NCBI GenBank assembly: GCA_016789955.1
Contig: JAEUPB010000024.1
Location: forward strand, 1 to 63,116
From: Rubrivivax sp.
GTDB lineage: Bacteria; Pseudomonadota; Gammaproteobacteria; Burkholderiales; Burkholderiaceae_C
Direction: 5' to 3'
DNA length: 63,116 bases
Positions 31,088 to 41,320 of the stretch are shown piece after piece. How positions within the stretch are numbered: the stretch's first letter is position 1; the number at the start of each line of letters is the position of its first letter. Below the pieces are notes generated by a model. It searched no databases. It saw only the letters and a program-made list of their open reading frames with translations, and was not told the DNA's origin. Made by a program: the position numbers and the translations under genes.

Positions 31088-32593
31088 TCAGCCCCGAGGC
31101 AGCCGCAGGTGCACGGTGGTGCCTGCGCCGAGCCTGCTCGTCACGTCGATCGTTCCGCCGTGCAGCTCGGCGATGCGCTTGACGATCGCCAGGCCCAGGC
31201 CCTTGCCGCCGTCGCTGCCGGCCGGCGCGGTGGTCGTGCGGGCCTGGTAGTAGCGGTCGAAGAGGCGCGGCAGTTCGGCCTCGGCGATGCCGCAGCCGGT
31301 GTCGGCCACGTCGACACGCGCCACGTCGCCATCGGCGCCGCTGCTCACCGTGATGCGGCCGCCGGGCGGCGTGAAGGCCAGCGCGTTGTCCAGCAGGTTG
31401 GCCACCGCGCGCTCGAACAGCTCGACATCGATGGACGCCATCGGCCGCAGCGTGCCCAGGGGCTCGTGCGCCAGCGCCACGCCTTGCCGCGCGGCGCGCT
31501 CGGCGAAGCGCAGCACGATGTCGTCGAGCACCTCGCCCACGTCCATCGTCATCGCGTCGAGCCGGAAGCCGGGTTCGTCGAGCAGCGCCAGGTCGCCGAG
31601 CGAGCGCACGAGGCCGGCCGCCTGCCGCGTGTTGCGCAAGGCCACGTCGACGAGCTTGCGCTCGGCCTCGCCGTCGACGCGCTGCCGCAGCGTCTCCAGC
31701 GCAGCGGCGGTGGCGGTCAGCGGCGAGCGCAGGTCGTGCGAGAGGTTGCTCACGCCTTCACGGCGGAAGCGGTCGAGCTCGAGCAGCCGGGTCCACTGTT
31801 GCCGCAGCGTGTCCATCAGCATGCGGAATCCCTGCTGCAGGCGGCCGAACTCGTCGTTCGAGGGCGCAGCGGCCGGGAGCGGCGCGTCGAAGCCGCCGCG
31901 CGCGGCAGCCGCCACTTCGTCGCTGATCACCGCCAGCGGCCGCGTGATCGTCACCACCAGCCACAGCGCCGCCAGCGTGGCCAACGCCACCACGCCGAGC
32001 ATCGCGGCCAGCGCCGGGCCGGCCAATGCCGAGCGGAACAGCTCGCCGCCGCCGAGGCCGCCGAGGCCGCCGAGACCACCGTAGGGCTGCGGCTGCACCA
32101 CCACGTACAGGTAGCCGGCCACGCGCTCGTCGCGGCGGATCACCGGGCGGGTGAGCGCGCGCGCCGCCACCACGGTGTCGGCGTTCATGTGCTCCGGGTC
32201 GTCGCCCATCACGTAGGGCGCGCGCCGCCGCTGCGCGGCGGCCTCGGCCGCCTGCACCACCGGGCCGAGCTTCACCGCGAAGCCGGGCGGCAGCGTCATG
32301 CGGCCGCTGGTGGCGAGCACCCGGCCGTCTGCGTCGAGCAGGTAGAGCTGCGTGTCGGGCTCGAACAGCAGCAGGCTGCGCAGCCAGGGCACGAAGGTCT
32401 CGCGGTTCGCGGCGTAGAGGTCGAGGATGTCGGCGTGGTTGGCCACCACGCGCTCGAGGAAGGTGTTGGCGCGGTCGTAGCAGCGTTCGTGCTCGAGCCG
32501 CTGGAACGCCACGCCCACGGTGGCGATGACGCCGATCGCCGTGAGCAGGCCGGTGAGGAAGACGACCAGCGCCAAGCGAGCACGTACCGTCAT
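31088..32593 (-). CDS. Membrane sensor histidine kinase
   Basis: A 501-residue two-component kinase. TM1 lies at about residues 8-29, a periplasmic sensor domain follows (to about 185), then TM2 (LAAMLGVVALATLAALWLVV), a HAMP linker, HisKA with NLSHDLRSPLTA (phospho-His), and HATPase with N-box NLLDNALAF, DTGCGI and GKGLGLAIVKRI. Just before TM2 a triple GGL repeat occurs, encoded by a 9-bp tandem repeat near 32043-32070. The gene starts 30 bases after the OmpR-type regulator on the same strand, a standard operon pair. The signal is unknown. Confidence 0.95.
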   Translation of the reverse strand: MTVRARLALVVFLTGLLTAIGVIATVGVAFQRLEHERCYDRANTFLERVVANHADILDLYAANRETFVPWLRSLLLFEPDTQLYLLDADGRVLATSGRMTLPPGFAVKLGPVVQAAEAAAQRRRAPYVMGDDPEHMNADTVVAARALTRPVIRRDERVAGYLYVVVQPQPYGGLGGLGGLGGGELFRSALAGPALAAMLGVVALATLAALWLVVTITRPLAVISDEVAAAARGGFDAPLPAAAPSNDEFGRLQQGFRMLMDTLRQQWTRLLELDRFRREGVSNLSHDLRSPLTATAAALETLRQRVDGEAERKLVDVALRNTRQAAGLVRSLGDLALLDEPGFRLDAMTMDVGEVLDDIVLRFAERAARQGVALAHEPLGTLRPMASIDVELFERAVANLLDNALAFTPPGGRITVSSGADGDVARVDVADTGCGIAEAELPRLFDRYYQARTTTAPAGSDGGKGLGLAIVKRIAELHGGTIDVTSRLGAGTTVHLRLPRG

Positions 32594-32623
32594 CGTCTGC
32601 GTCGACAGGTCGATACGGGGGGG

Positions 32624-33325
32624 TCATGAATCCCGCATCTTGTAGCCCGCCCCGCGTACCGTCAGGATCACGCGCGGCGCCATCGGGTCGGCCTCGACCT
32701 TCGCGCGCAGCCGGTTGATGTGCGTGGTGACGGTGTGCTCGTAGCCTTCGTGGTGGTACCCCCACACGGCGTCGAGCAGCTGCCCGCGCGAGAACACGCG
32801 GCCGGGGTGTTTGGCGAAGTGCAGCAGCAACTCGAACTCCAGCGCCGTGAACTCCAGCGCGCGGCCGCCGATGCGCACCTCGCGCCGCGCCGGCAGGATC
32901 TCGATGTCGCCGTTGCGGATCACCACGGCCGGCGAGCCCTGCGGCGCAGCGCGCTGCAGCTCGGCGCGGCGCAGCAGTGCCTTCACGCGCGCCAGCAGCT
33001 CGGCCATCGAGAACGGCTTGGTGAGGTAGTCGTCTGCGCCGAGCTCGAGGCCGAGCACGCGGTCGAGCTCGGTGGACTTGGCGGTGAGCATCAGGATCGG
33101 CACGTGGCGGCCCTGCGCGCGCAGCGACTTGCACACCTCCAGCCCGTCGAGCAGCGGCATCATCAGGTCGAGCACCAGCACGTCGCTGGGCCGCGCGGCC
33201 TCGGCGGCCAGCGCCTCTGCACCGTCGGCCACCGCGTGCACGTCGTGGCCCGCCGCCTGCAGGTTCATGACGATCAGCTCGCGGATGTCGGCCTGGTCTT
33301 CGGCCACGAGGACGCGGTGGGGCAT
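32624..33325 (-). CDS. OmpR/PhoB-type response regulator
   Basis: A 233-residue regulator. The receiver domain has acidic residues at VAEDQ, phospho-acceptor Asp53 in LVLDLMMPLLDG and Lys in YLTKPFS; the C-terminal winged-helix DNA-binding domain ends with HITRLR-like THINRLRAKVEADPMAPRVILTVRGAGYKM. I use ATG 33325 where homology begins; the open frame extends 155 codons further upstream without similarity. It pairs with the membrane kinase downstream and is divergent from an ECF sigma factor gene (113-bp gap). Confidence 0.95.
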   Translation of the reverse strand: MPHRVLVAEDQADIRELIVMNLQAAGHDVHAVADGAEALAAEAARPSDVLVLDLMMPLLDGLEVCKSLRAQGRHVPILMLTAKSTELDRVLGLELGADDYLTKPFSMAELLARVKALLRRAELQRAAPQGSPAVVIRNGDIEILPARREVRIGGRALEFTALEFELLLHFAKHPGRVFSRGQLLDAVWGYHHEGYEHTVTTHINRLRAKVEADPMAPRVILTVRGAGYKMRDS

Positions 33326-33438
33326 CGCGGTGGGTCGGCCGGCGGGTGCGGTTCTGACAGCAGGATGTCGCGACGATGTTATCCGGCTGTGATCTTCGGT
33401 GAGGTCGCTGCGAGGCTCGCTGCGCACGATGCGCTGCC

Positions 33439-33996
33439 ATGCACACCGCCCTTCCGACCTCTCCCGCCCGCCCCTACGTCGCCCCGGCGCCCGAAGGCGC
33501 GCCAGGCTGGCTCGACCTCGCACCGCACCGGGAGCACCTCGTGCGCTACGCCGAGCGCCGCCTGCTCGACCCGGCGCTGGCCGAGGACCTGGTGCACGAC
33601 GTCTTCGAGGCCGTGATGACCGGCCGCGCCCGCTACGCCGGCCGCTCGGCGCTGCGCAGCTGGCTGGTGGGCATCCTGAAGCACAAGATCGTCGACCTGA
33701 TCCGCGAACGCGTGCAGGTGACGAGCCTCGATGCCGACCGCGACGACGACGGCGAGACGGTGTCGAGCTGGGAGCCTGAGTGCCCGGCACCCGGGCCGCA
33801 CGATCTGGCCGAGCTGCGCCAGCGGCTGGCGCGGGCGCTGGCGGGCATCGCCGCGCTGCCCGAGCCGCTGAAGCGCGTGATGGAGCTGCGCGTGCTGGAC
33901 GACGCCGATGCGGCGCACGTGTGCCGCGAGCTGGCCATCAGCCCCGAGAACCTCTACGTGCGGCTGCATCGGGCGCGCGTGCAGCTCGCGCATTGA
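33439..33996 (+). CDS. ECF-type sigma factor
   Basis: A 185-residue sigma-70-family factor with regions 2 and 4 only. Region 2 is at LVRYAERRLLDPALAEDLVHDVFEAVMTG and SALRSWLVGILKHKIVDLIRER; region 4 at LPEPLKRVMELRVLDDADAAHVCRELAISPENLYVRLHRARVQLAH. ECF factors of this kind are normally followed by a small zinc-binding anti-sigma gene. Here the next gene is an FAD dehydrogenase with its own promoter, so the anti-sigma partner is missing or elsewhere. Divergent from the response regulator. Confidence 0.92.
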   Translation: MHTALPTSPARPYVAPAPEGAPGWLDLAPHREHLVRYAERRLLDPALAEDLVHDVFEAVMTGRARYAGRSALRSWLVGILKHKIVDLIRERVQVTSLDADRDDDGETVSSWEPECPAPGPHDLAELRQRLARALAGIAALPEPLKRVMELRVLDDADAAHVCRELAISPENLYVRLHRARVQLAH

Positions 33997-34019
33997 TTGG
34001 ACATCAATCGCAATACAAT
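33993..34019 (+). promoter_or_regulatory. Predicted promoter of the FAD dehydrogenase/ABC cluster, with inverted repeat
   Basis: AT-rich island in GC-rich DNA. A -10 TACAAT (34014-34019) stands 15 bases after a -35-like TTGATT (33993-33998). An inverted repeat GATTG-N5-CAATC (33995-34009) overlaps the -35 and spacer, a good place for the IclR-family regulator encoded at the end of the cluster. Only one copy was seen. Confidence 0.5.
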
Positions 34020-34074
34020 TAGTCTGGATCGTATGCAGGACACTTGCAATTTGAAAGCACTCATTTGATGATGC

Positions 34075-34100
34075 GCCCCTCCGCGTGCTGACCGAGGGGC
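34075..34100 (+). promoter_or_regulatory. Hairpin covering the start region of the FAD dehydrogenase gene
   Basis: Arms GCCCCTC (34075-34081) and GAGGGGC (34094-34100) with a 12-nt loop end one base before the ATG at 34102. The GAGGGG that would serve as ribosome site is inside the 3' arm, so folding would hide it. It may be a translational control element or a remnant terminator of the sigma factor gene. Confidence 0.4.
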
Positions 34101-34101
34101 C

Positions 34102-35535
<1,434 letters not shown>

Positions 35536-35556
35536 GCGCACCCACCTGGAGCCACC

Positions 35557-36639
35557 ATGTCCGTCGACCGTCCGATCCTTCCTTCGCGCCGCCGCCTCCT
35601 GCAGTCGGCCGCTGCCCTCGGCACGCTGGCCGCGCCGGCGGTGCTGCGCCATGCCCGCGCGCAGTCCAAGCGCATCGTCGTGCGCGACGACGGCGGCGTC
35701 TACACCAAGGCCTACGGCGAGTGCTTCTACAAGCCCTTCACGCAGAAGACCGGCATCGAGGTCATCGGCGTGCAGGCCAATGCCGAGCCGGTGGCGCAGA
35801 TCAAGTCGATGGTCGACACCAAGAGCTACACCTGGGACATGGCCAAGATCAGCCAGCCGGCGATCCTGCTGCTCACCGAGGGCGGCAAGGTGTACCTCGA
35901 GAAGCATGGCCTGGAGAACGACCCGAACGTGCGCACGATCCCGGCGCAGTTCATGTCGCCGTACGGCGTGGGCACCAACGTCTACGCCACCGTGCTGGCC
36001 TACCGCACCGACGCGTTCAAGAACCGCAAGGCCCCGGCGTCGTGGGCCGACCTGTGGAACCCGAAGGACTTCCCCGGCCGCCGGGCGATCCGCAAGCACC
36101 CGTTCGACACGCTGGAGGAATCGCTGATGGGCTCCGGCGTGGCACCCGCGCAGCTCTACCCGCTGAACCTCGACCGTGCGTTCCAGGCGCTGGACCGCAT
36201 CAAGCCCAGCGTCGACGTGTGGTGGAACTCCGGCGCGCAAGCCACGCAACTGTTGAGCACCGGCGAAGTGGACATGATCGCCACATGGGTGTCGCGCCCG
36301 CAGCAGGCCATCATGGAAGGCGCGCCGGTGGCGATCTCGTGGGGACAGAACCTGTGGGGCGTGGACAACTGGGCCATCCTCGCCGGCACGCCCAACGCCG
36401 AGGCCTGCCGCGAGTTCATCAAGTTTGCCTCCGACGTGAAGCGCATGGCGCAGCAGGGCGACTTCTATCCGGCCGGCGTCACGCAGCCCGAGGCCTTCAA
36501 GTACATGAAGCCGGAGATCGCGCGCCACTCGCCCACGCACCCCGACAACATCAAGACCGGCGTGCAGATCAACGCGAAGTACTGGCTCGAGAACCAGGCC
36601 GCGGTGACCGAGCGCTTCAATGCGTGGGTCCTGAAGTAG
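35557..36639 (+). CDS. ABC importer substrate-binding protein (PotD-like), Tat-exported
   Basis: A 360-residue periplasmic binding protein of the spermidine/putrescine class (type 2 fold). The N-terminus has a twin-arginine motif (SRRRLLQSAAALGTLAAPAVL), suggesting folded export by Tat, with cleavage near HARAQ. The mature part shows IVVRDDGGVYTKAYGECF and WWNSGAQATQLLSTGEVDMIATW, typical of the family. GGAGCC precedes the ATG. It lies between the FAD dehydrogenase (21-base gap) and the ATPase gene (20-base gap). Ligands of this class include polyamines, amino-acid derivatives and small aromatics, so the name PotD is only structural. Confidence 0.92.
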   Translation: MSVDRPILPSRRRLLQSAAALGTLAAPAVLRHARAQSKRIVVRDDGGVYTKAYGECFYKPFTQKTGIEVIGVQANAEPVAQIKSMVDTKSYTWDMAKISQPAILLLTEGGKVYLEKHGLENDPNVRTIPAQFMSPYGVGTNVYATVLAYRTDAFKNRKAPASWADLWNPKDFPGRRAIRKHPFDTLEESLMGSGVAPAQLYPLNLDRAFQALDRIKPSVDVWWNSGAQATQLLSTGEVDMIATWVSRPQQAIMEGAPVAISWGQNLWGVDNWAILAGTPNAEACREFIKFASDVKRMAQQGDFYPAGVTQPEAFKYMKPEIARHSPTHPDNIKTGVQINAKYWLENQAAVTERFNAWVLK

Positions 36640-36659
36640 GGCGCCGGGCGGCCGCCGAG

Positions 36660-37757
36660 ATGACCCCGGCCATCCTGACCATTGCCGGGCTCGGCAAGCG
36701 CTACGGCGACGTCGTCGCGCTCGCGCCCACCGATCTCGAGGTGGCGCGCGGCGAGTTCCTCACGCTGCTCGGGCCTTCGGGCTCGGGCAAGACGACGCTG
36801 CTGAGCCTGATCGCCGGGCTCTCGGCGCCCGACAGCGGCCGCCTGCTGATCGACGGCCGCGACCTGACCGACGGCGCGCCCTACGAGCGCGACCTCGGCA
36901 TGGTGTTCCAGAACTACGCGCTGTTCCCGCACATGACGGTGGCCGAGAACATCGCGTTTCCGCTGAAGATGCGCAAGGTCGACGCGGCGGAAGCGAAGCG
37001 CCAGGCGCAGGCGGCACTCGACCTGGTGCGGCTGCCGCAGGTGGCGCAGCGCTACCCGAAGGAGCTCTCGGGCGGGCAGCAGCAGCGCATCGCGCTGGCA
37101 CGCTGCCTCGTCTACCGGCCGTCCATCGTGCTGATGGACGAGCCGCTGGGCGCGCTGGACAAGAAGCTGCGCGACCAGATGCAGCTGGAGATCCGGCGCA
37201 TACACCGCGAGCTGGGCACGACCATCGTCTACGTCACGCACGACCAGGAAGAGGCGATGACGATGTCCGACCGCATCTGCCTGATGAACCACGGCCGCAT
37301 CGAGCAGCTGGGCACGCCGGCCGACCTGTACTTCCGGCCGCGCAACCTGTTCGTGGCCGACTTCCTGGGCGAATCCAACCTGCTCGAGGGCATCGTGGAG
37401 CGGCTGGACGGTGACGAGGCCGAGGTGCGGCTGGCGCATGGCGCGGGCCTCGCCCGTGCGCGCTGGCACGAGCCGGTGGCCGCCGGTGCGCGTGTGCGTC
37501 TGATGGTGCGGCCGCAGAACGTGGCCGTCGCCGGACAAGCTGCGGGCGAGGCGGTCAACACGCTGGCGGGCACGGTGCTCGACAGCACGATCACCGGCAG
37601 CCTGACGCGCCTGTACGTGGCCTGCACCGCGGCTGGCGCGGTGCCGGTGGTGGCCTGCCACGCCACCTCGGGCCGCGCCGCCGATCACCCCCGCGGCGCC
37701 ACCGTGGCGCTGCAGTGGCACAGCCGCGACGCCGTGGTGCTGCCGGAGGGCGCGTGA
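36660..37757 (+). CDS. ABC importer ATPase (PotA-like)
   Basis: A 365-residue ATPase energising the neighbouring importer. Walker A GPSGSGKT (residues 38-45), Q-loop FQNYALFPHMTV, signature LSGGQQQR, Walker B VLMDEPLGALD and the switch His in THDQEEAM are all present, followed by a C-terminal TOBE-type regulatory domain (about residues 285-360). The start at 36660 fits the family N-terminus; the frame is open upstream but overlaps the previous genes. Its last bases overlap the permease gene (GTGA). Confidence 0.95.
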   Translation: MTPAILTIAGLGKRYGDVVALAPTDLEVARGEFLTLLGPSGSGKTTLLSLIAGLSAPDSGRLLIDGRDLTDGAPYERDLGMVFQNYALFPHMTVAENIAFPLKMRKVDAAEAKRQAQAALDLVRLPQVAQRYPKELSGGQQQRIALARCLVYRPSIVLMDEPLGALDKKLRDQMQLEIRRIHRELGTTIVYVTHDQEEAMTMSDRICLMNHGRIEQLGTPADLYFRPRNLFVADFLGESNLLEGIVERLDGDEAEVRLAHGAGLARARWHEPVAAGARVRLMVRPQNVAVAGQAAGEAVNTLAGTVLDSTITGSLTRLYVACTAAGAVPVVACHATSGRAADHPRGATVALQWHSRDAVVLPEGA

Positions 37758-39523
37758 CCGTGCGCGCGGCGACCAGCCGCCGCTGGCCCGAGGGCATGCG
37801 CGCCGCGCTGATGGGCGCGCCGCTGGTGCTGCTGCTCGTGGTGCTGCTGGTCATCCCGGTGGGCCAGCTGCTGCTGCTGTCGGTGTGGGTCGACGGCAGC
37901 TTCACGCTGGCCAAGTACCGGCAGCTGTTCGACTCGTCGGTGTACGTCAGCGTCATGCTGATCACGCTGAAGGTGTCGCTGTGGACCACGCTGCTGGCGG
38001 TGCTGGCGGGCTACCCGGTGGCGTATCTCATCGCCTCGCTGCAGCGCGACCGCCAGGCGCGCTGGCTGTTCTGGGTGCTGCTGGCGTTCTGGACCAGCTT
38101 CCTGGTGCGCGCGTTCGCGTGGATCGTCATGCTGGGGCGCAACGGAGTCGTCAACCAGCTGCTGCTTGCGCTGGGGCTGCAGGAGACGCCGTCGAACCTG
38201 ATGTACAGCCTGGGCGCGGTGCTGGTGGGCATGGTGCACGCGCTGATGCCGCTGGCGGTGATGACGATGCTCTCGGTGATGGAGAACATCGACCGCAACC
38301 TGCCGCGCGCCGCGCTGACGCTGGGTGCGCGGCCGGGCACGGCGTTCTGGCGCGTGTACTTCCCGCTCTCGATGCCGGGCGTGGCGGCGGCCGCGATCAT
38401 GGTGTTCACCACGGCGCTGGGCTTCTTCATCGTGCCCCAGCTGCTGGGCGGGCGCAAGGAAGTGATGATCACGCAGCTCATCATCGAGCAGGTGCAGCAG
38501 CTGATGAACTGGGGCTTCGCCGGCTCGATCTCGGTGCTGCTGCTGGTCGTGGTGCTGGCGGTGTTCTGGCTGTACGACCGCGTGCTCGGCCTGTCGTCGC
38601 TGATCGGCGAGTCGGCACGCGACCGCCAGCGGCGCGGCGCCGACGGCCTGCTGCCCCGCGGCGGCGATGCGCTGCTGGGCCTGCTCGGCACGGTGAGCGA
38701 TGCGCTGCTGGCGCTGTGGCCGCGCCGGCGGCGCGCCGCGGCCGGCGAGGGCACGCCGCTGCCGCTGCGCGCGGTGGTGGTGGCGGTGCTGGTGTTCCTG
38801 GCCGTGCCGGCGCTGCTGATGATCCCGCTGTCGTTCGGCCGCACGGGCCTGCGCTGGCCACCGAGCGGCTTCACGTTGCAGCACTACGAGGCGCTGGTGG
38901 CCTCGCCGCTGTGGGTGTCGGCGGCGCTGCGCTCGCTCGGCATCGGCGTCGGCGCGGCGCTGCTCGCGATGCTGATCGGCACGCCGGCGGCGTTCCTGCT
39001 GGCGCGCAGCCGCATGCGCGGCAAGGGGCTGCTGCTGGCCTTCGTGCTGTCACCGGTGATCGTGCCGCGCATGATCATCGCCGTGGGCCTGTTCTACCTG
39101 TTCGCGCGCGTCGGCCTCGTCGGCACGCCGCTCGGGCTGATGATCGGCCACACGGTGATCGCCGTGCCCTACGTGGTGATGACGATGGTGGCCGTGCTGC
39201 GCCACTACGACACGCGGCTCGATCTGGCCGCGCAGAGCCTGGGTGCCACGCCGTGGCAGACGTTGCGCCACGTGACCTTCCCGATCCTCGGCGCGGGGCT
39301 GCTGTCGTCGTTCCTGTTCGCCTTCGCGACCTCGTTCGACGAGCTGACGATCTCGCTGTTCGCCTCGGGCGGCCTCACGTCCACGCTGCCCAAGCAGTTC
39401 TGGGACGAGGTCACGCTGCAGATCTCCCCGGTGATCGCCGCGGTGTCCACCGCGCTGTTCGCCTTCGCCGCGCTGCTGATCACGCTGGCCGAGTGGCTGC
39501 GCCGGCGCAGCGCCGCGGCCTGA
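37754..39523 (+). CDS. ABC importer permease, two subunits fused (PotB-PotC-like)
   Basis: A 589-residue inner-membrane protein made of two permease halves in one chain. The first half (to about residue 290) has the EAA-like loop AALTLGARPGTAFWRVYFPLSMPG; the second has LAAQSLGATPWQTLRHVTFPILG. A charged linker with RRRRAAAGE separates them (about residues 295-345). Normally PotB and PotC are separate proteins of about 280 residues. I chose GTG 37754, which overlaps the ATPase stop by 4 bases and has GGAGGG upstream; ATG 37796 is an alternative. With the preceding two genes it completes an importer. Confidence 0.92.
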   Translation: MTVRAATSRRWPEGMRAALMGAPLVLLLVVLLVIPVGQLLLLSVWVDGSFTLAKYRQLFDSSVYVSVMLITLKVSLWTTLLAVLAGYPVAYLIASLQRDRQARWLFWVLLAFWTSFLVRAFAWIVMLGRNGVVNQLLLALGLQETPSNLMYSLGAVLVGMVHALMPLAVMTMLSVMENIDRNLPRAALTLGARPGTAFWRVYFPLSMPGVAAAAIMVFTTALGFFIVPQLLGGRKEVMITQLIIEQVQQLMNWGFAGSISVLLLVVVLAVFWLYDRVLGLSSLIGESARDRQRRGADGLLPRGGDALLGLLGTVSDALLALWPRRRRAAAGEGTPLPLRAVVVAVLVFLAVPALLMIPLSFGRTGLRWPPSGFTLQHYEALVASPLWVSAALRSLGIGVGAALLAMLIGTPAAFLLARSRMRGKGLLLAFVLSPVIVPRMIIAVGLFYLFARVGLVGTPLGLMIGHTVIAVPYVVMTMVAVLRHYDTRLDLAAQSLGATPWQTLRHVTFPILGAGLLSSFLFAFATSFDELTISLFASGGLTSTLPKQFWDEVTLQISPVIAAVSTALFAFAALLITLAEWLRRRSAAA

Positions 39524-39550
39524 ACGCCCGCAACCCCTGGAAGCCGCTCC

Positions 39551-40471
39551 ATGACCCCGCGACTCACCGCCGAGCACCTGCGCGGCATCTATCCCGCGCT
39601 GCCCACCCCCGTGCGCGCCGACGACGAGGTGGACACCGACGCGGCCCGCGCGCTGGTGCGCCACGTGCTGGCCAGCGGCGTGGCCGGCGTGGTGCCGGTG
39701 GGCGGCACCGGCGAGTACGGCGCGCTGGCGCGCGAGCAGCGCGTGCGCATGGTGGCCGCGTGCGCGGAGGCCGCCGCGGGCCGGCTACCGGTGATCCCCG
39801 GCGTGCTCGATCCCGGCTACCACGACGCGCTGGCCGCCGGCCGCGCCTTCGCCGATGCCGGCGCCGATGCGCTGATGGTGCTCACGCCCTACTACACCAC
39901 GCCCACGCAGCAGGGCATCCGCGACTACTTCCTGCGCTACGCCGACGCGTCGCCGCGGCCGCTGCTGATCTACGAGATCCCGTACCGCACGCGCATCGCC
40001 ATCGCGCCCGAAGTGCTGCACGAACTCTCGCGCCACCCGAACATCATCGGCATGAAGGCCTGCAACACCGACCTCTACCACTTTCTGAAGGTGGTGGCCG
40101 GCGTCGACGCGGGCTTCGCGGTGCTGAGCGGAGAGGACACGCTGTTCCCGGTGCAGATGGCCGCCGGCGCGCGCGGCGGCATCGTCGTCACCGCCACCGT
40201 GCTGCCGCGCACGTGGCAGCGGCTGTACGCGCTGCTGCGCGACCGCCGCCTCGACGACGCGCTCGCGCTGCACCGCGAGCTGATCCCGCTGCTCGACCTG
40301 GCGTTCGCCGAGACGAACCCGGGCCCGCTGAAGTCGGTGCTCGACCTCATCGGCATCCCCTCGCCGCAGCTGCTCGCGCCGCTGCGCGTCGCCGCACCCG
40401 AGCTGCAGCAGCGGCTGCGCGCCGAGCTGCAGGCGCGGCTGGCGATCGAAGCGGGGCTGGCGCTGTCGTGA
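39551..40471 (+). CDS. DapA-family (DHDPS/NAL) aldolase or dehydratase
   Basis: A 306-residue class I aldolase-fold enzyme that works through a Schiff base. Key residues: GGTGEYGAL (substrate carboxylate loop, canonical GTTGE), Tyr141 in YEIPYRT and the Schiff-base Lys169 in GMKAC. The family includes dihydrodipicolinate synthase, N-acetylneuraminate lyase, 5-keto-4-deoxyglucarate dehydratase and hydroxy-oxo-acid aldolases. The YEIP motif in place of YNVP and the catabolic setting with an importer, a hydroxyacid dehydrogenase and an IclR regulator argue against lysine synthesis. Its stop overlaps the regulator start by 4 bases. Confidence 0.88.
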   Translation: MTPRLTAEHLRGIYPALPTPVRADDEVDTDAARALVRHVLASGVAGVVPVGGTGEYGALAREQRVRMVAACAEAAAGRLPVIPGVLDPGYHDALAAGRAFADAGADALMVLTPYYTTPTQQGIRDYFLRYADASPRPLLIYEIPYRTRIAIAPEVLHELSRHPNIIGMKACNTDLYHFLKVVAGVDAGFAVLSGEDTLFPVQMAAGARGGIVVTATVLPRTWQRLYALLRDRRLDDALALHRELIPLLDLAFAETNPGPLKSVLDLIGIPSPQLLAPLRVAAPELQQRLRAELQARLAIEAGLALS

Positions 40472-41316
40472 GCGCCGACAAGGCCGGCCACGCCCGCACG
40501 GCGCGCATCGCGCGCCAGCGTGCCCAGCAGCCGCTGCGGCTGCAGCCGGACCGCTCGACGCTGTTCGTCGGCTCGGTGGAGAAGGCGTTCCAGGTGCTGG
40601 AGGCGTTCCGAGACGCGCACCGCGTGATGTCGATGGCCGAGATCGCGCGTGCCGCGGGGCTGGACCGGAGCGCCACGCAGCGCCTGGTGCACACGCTCGA
40701 GCAGCTCGGCTACCTGCGCCGGCTGCCCGACTCGACGAACTACGGCCTCGCGTCGCGGGTGTTGCGGCTCTCGTACAACTACCTGCGCTCGCGCGAGATC
40801 ATCGACCGCGCCACGCCCTACCTGCTGGAGATGACGCACGCGCTCGGCGAGACCTCCAACCTGCACGAACTCGACGGCCACGAGATCGTGTTCCTCGCGC
40901 GATTCGTCGGGCGGCACCTCGTCAACGTCGACTTCGCGGTCGGCTCGCGGCTGCCGGCCGTGTACACCGCCTCGGGCCGCGCGATGCTGTCGCGGCTGGA
41001 CGTGGCCGTTCAGCAGGAGATCATCCGCGCCACGCCGCGGCTGGCGGTGACGCCGCACACCGAGATCGACCCGGCGCTGCTGCTGAGCCGCATCGCCGAG
41101 GCGGCCGAGCAGGGCTACGCCATCGCGCAGAGCCAGACGGTGATCGGCGACATCTCGGTCGCCGCCGCCATCACCGATCCGCACGGCGCGCCGATCGGCG
41201 CCATCAACATCTCGGTGCCGGCCACGCGCTGGACCGTCGAGCGCGTGCGGGAGCAGCTGCTGCCGCACGTGCTGCTGGCGGCCACGTCGATCTCGCGGGC
41301 GCGGTTCGGCAGCTGA
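40468..41316 (+). CDS. IclR-family transcriptional regulator
   Basis: A 282-residue regulator. The N-terminal winged HTH (SVEKAFQVLEAF, MAEIARAAGLDRSATQRLVHTLEQLGYLRR) is followed by the IclR effector domain (YTASGRAMLSRL, GYAIAQSQTVIGDISVAAAI, GAINISVPATRW). The GTG start overlaps the lyase stop (GTGA), so it is translated with the catabolic operon and probably autoregulates it. The best operator candidate is GATTG-N5-CAATC at 33995-34009. It ends 4 bases before the stop of the convergent nicB. Confidence 0.92.
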   Translation: MSADKAGHARTARIARQRAQQPLRLQPDRSTLFVGSVEKAFQVLEAFRDAHRVMSMAEIARAAGLDRSATQRLVHTLEQLGYLRRLPDSTNYGLASRVLRLSYNYLRSREIIDRATPYLLEMTHALGETSNLHELDGHEIVFLARFVGRHLVNVDFAVGSRLPAVYTASGRAMLSRLDVAVQQEIIRATPRLAVTPHTEIDPALLLSRIAEAAEQGYAIAQSQTVIGDISVAAAITDPHGAPIGAINISVPATRWTVERVREQLLPHVLLAATSISRARFGS

Positions 41317-41320
41317 TGCG

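Noticed and set aside
39551-40471. Lysine-biosynthesis dapA
   Set aside because: The fold fits, but GGTGEY and YEIP variants and the importer/IclR context point to a catabolic family member.
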